From Chania multitudinisentens RB-25 (lineage in GTDB: Bacteria > Pseudomonadota > Gammaproteobacteria > Enterobacterales > Enterobacteriaceae): DNA of 64,000 nucleotides. Under the pieces are notes generated by a model that made no database searches, had not been told where the DNA came from, and was given only the letters and a program-made list of their open reading frames with translations. Where the stretch lies: positions 1,922,001 to 1,986,000 of the forward strand of contig NZ_CP007044.2 in NCBI RefSeq assembly GCF_000520015.2. The letters are read 5' to 3'. Each line of letters opens with the position of its first letter. Position 1 is the stretch's first letter. The position numbers were made by a program, and so were the translations under genes. Shown in pieces: positions 62,621-64,000 of this stretch.

Positions 62621-62751
62621 GTATACCTGCCGTCTTTCAAGCCGTTGCGTTGTTGCCTGCGTACATTCACCCCGGTCACTGACTATGTGTAAGCTCCTGG
62701 GGATTAATATACTTGCTATCCGGCTGCAACTTGAAATCCTTGAGTATATAA
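62621..62751. repeat. Full-length copy of the dispersed palindromic repeat
   Basis: GTATACCTGCCGTCTTTCAA on the left and, inverted, TATATACTCAAGGATTTCAA on the right, 131 bp in all. It lies between dksA and gluQ. Confidence 0.65.
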
Positions 62752-62777
62752 GCACGCGCCGCGAGCGATAAAACTGC

Positions 62778-63233
62778 TTAGCCGGCCATCTGCTTTTCGC
62801 GGATTTCGGCCAGAGTCTTGCAGTCGATGCACAAATCGGCAGTCGGACGCGCTTCAAGGCGGCGAATGCCAATCTCCACGCCGCAAGATTCGCAGTAGCC
62901 GAAATCTTCGTCTTCTACTTTCTTCAGCGTTTTCTCGATCTTTTTGATCAGTTTGCGTTCACGGTCACGGTTACGCAGTTCGAGGCTGAACTCTTCTTCC
63001 TGTGCGGCCCGGTCAACCGGGTCTGGGAAGTTGGCAGCTTCGTCTTGCATATGCGATACGGTACGGTCTACTTCGTCCCTGAGCTGGTTGCGCCATGCTT
63101 CAAGAATGCGCTTGAAATGCGACAGCTGGGCGTCGTTCATGTACTCTTCGCCTGGCTTCTCTTGGTACGGCTCCACCCCAGCGATGGCGAGAATGCTCAA
63201 GGACGAGGTTTTACGGGTTTGCCCTTCTTGCAT
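62778..63233 (-). CDS. dksA: RNA polymerase-binding transcription factor DksA
   Basis: Works with ppGpp to control rRNA and amino acid promoters. 151 residues from the ATG at 63233 (MQEGQTRKTSSLSILAIAGV), equal to E. coli. Coiled-coil tip with DPVDRAAQEEEF (the two tip Asp residues) and the zinc finger CESCGVEIGIRRLE ... CIDCK. GGAGAAG precedes the ATG. Confidence 0.98.
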   Translation of the reverse strand: MQEGQTRKTSSLSILAIAGVEPYQEKPGEEYMNDAQLSHFKRILEAWRNQLRDEVDRTVSHMQDEAANFPDPVDRAAQEEEFSLELRNRDRERKLIKKIEKTLKKVEDEDFGYCESCGVEIGIRRLEARPTADLCIDCKTLAEIREKQMAG

Positions 63234-63536
63234 ATTGCTTCTCCTACATACACACGCACTATACCCAACATTCATTGAGGGCAGGAGTGTGGGTTACCTT
63301 TCTCTCTCTGGTGGCTTGATAAACCAAGCTTCCAGAGGGTTATCCGGTTGCCGCCTACCTACATCTCAAATGTTATAGGGTATGTCGAATCCCCAATGCG
63401 GGGGAAAAACAGGCCGCTATAAATAACAGAAGGGAAGGGGGATGGCAATTATTCCTGTCACCTGCTTGACAAGGGTGTGAAGGCAGGCGTATTTGCGACG
63501 CGTATCCGGTTGGCTATTTATGGGAACCTGGAAACG
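63234..63536. other. sfsA-dksA intergenic region
   Basis: 303 bp. dksA promoter(s) should be here but were not placed. TATACCCAACATTCATTGAG near 63260 resembles one arm of the dispersed repeat. No ORF. Confidence 0.5.
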
Positions 63537-64000
63537 CTAATCGATAAAAAACGGTAATTTCTCATAAAGAGAGATACCGTCAGGTGATAATTCCGCCCCA
63601 TAACAAATCACTTCTACTCCCAACTGCCGGGCCTGCGTGAGCAGTACCGCATAACGTGTATCTATATGATGCGCCGGAGCGACCTGTTTGATACCGCTGT
63701 GTAACACAGCAAAAAACAGTACCGCCCGTTGGCCGTTCTCAACCACGTTTTGCAACTCCCGTAGATGCTTTTGCCCTCTCAGCGTAACGGCATCAGGGAA
63801 GTAACCACATTCATGTTGCAATAATGTGACTGATTTAACTTCAATATAGCAGTTAACCCGATTTTCTGCCTGTAATAACAAGTCGATACGGCTATTTTCA
63901 TGGCCATATTTTACTTCGCTGCTGATTTTACTGTAATCGGCGAGTTCCTTGATGACATTTTGTTCAATCGCTTCATGAACCAACGTGTTGGCGCGCAGGG
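63537..64000 (-). CDS. sfsA: SfsA, sugar fermentation stimulation protein (5' end outside the window)
   Basis: C-terminal 154 residues. SfsA-family nuclease-like fold with SRIDLLLQ, CYIEVKSVTLLQ (Asp-x(n)-Glu-x-Lys pattern) and GYFPDAVTLRGQKHLRELQN, ending EKLPFFID. The frame continues to the window edge (LRANTLVHEAIEQNV), so the start lies beyond 64000. The described role is DNA binding and maltose-related regulation; the nuclease-like core suggests activity on nucleic acid. Confidence 0.93.
   Translation of the reverse strand, partial: LRANTLVHEAIEQNVIKELADYSKISSEVKYGHENSRIDLLLQAENRVNCYIEVKSVTLLQHECGYFPDAVTLRGQKHLRELQNVVENGQRAVLFFAVLHSGIKQVAPAHHIDTRYAVLLTQARQLGVEVICYGAELSPDGISLYEKLPFFID

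Noticed and set aside
1..64000. CRISPR arrays, rRNA or tRNA genes, prophage structural genes
   Set aside because: None seen on reading both strands; the single holin-like gene is not accompanied by other phage genes.

Overview
The window reads as a chromosomal segment of an enterobacterium in the Yersiniaceae, most likely Serratia or a close relative. This is inferred from recalled similarity and gene order (mltC-yggX-mutY-trmB-yggL, hemW-rdgB-yggU-yggT-proC-yggS, yqgF-yqgE-gshB-rsmE-endA-sprT, pdhR-aceEF-lpdA-acnB, speDE, hpt-can-yadGH, panBCD, folK-pcnB-gluQ-dksA-sfsA). The backbone is densely packed, moderately GC-rich and of Escherichia/Yersinia type. No rRNA or tRNA gene and no CRISPR array was seen.

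Layout. 1-4542: end of an ornithine decarboxylase gene, then mltC, yggX, mutY and trmB. 4531-7905: a decayed island exactly at the trmB/yggL junction, bounded by a 19-bp direct repeat. It holds a broken integrase, an IS110-type relic and an orphan toxin/immunity-like pair. 7898-19696: yggL, glutaminase, yggN, then the hemW to sprT housekeeping clusters. 20070-30791: fumarase, aromatic amino acid permease with TyrR-like boxes, and the PdhR-controlled pyruvate dehydrogenase genes. 30850-34700: an AT-rich accessory segment with a holin-like gene, a LysR regulator and a chitin-active LPMO that lacks a signal peptide. 35062-37659: acnB. 38287-42787: a LuxR-type regulator and a four-gene RNA-repair operon (RtcB2, PrfH, an ATP-dependent RNA ligase, and a fused HD-phosphohydrolase/polynucleotide kinase), preceded by a possible promoter and a 16-codon leader ORF. 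42935-52133: yacL, spermidine synthesis, yacC, cueO with a CueR-type promoter, hpt, can, an ABC exporter and a polysaccharide deacetylase. 52138-54886: an amidase and an S66 peptidase flanked by IS6-family relics. 54990-64000: pantothenate genes, a QseBC-type two-component system, folK, pcnB (AUU start), gluQ, dksA and part of sfsA.

Most of the window is core metabolism and information processing: pyruvate to acetyl-CoA to the TCA cycle (aceEF, lpdA, acnB, fumA), polyamines (speC, speD, speE), vitamin B5 and folate precursors, and genome and nucleotide maintenance (mutY, rdgB, yqgF, hpt, dksA, pcnB). The most unusual content is the RNA-repair operon between acnB and yacL. It combines two chemically different RNA-sealing routes and a ribosome-rescue release factor homologue. 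Other notable accessory loci are the leaderless LPMO with a nearby holin, the trmB/yggL island with its toxin/immunity remnant, and the peptidoglycan-enzyme pair between IS6 relics. A family of 60-130 bp palindromic repeats with TATACCC-like ends is scattered through intergenic spaces.
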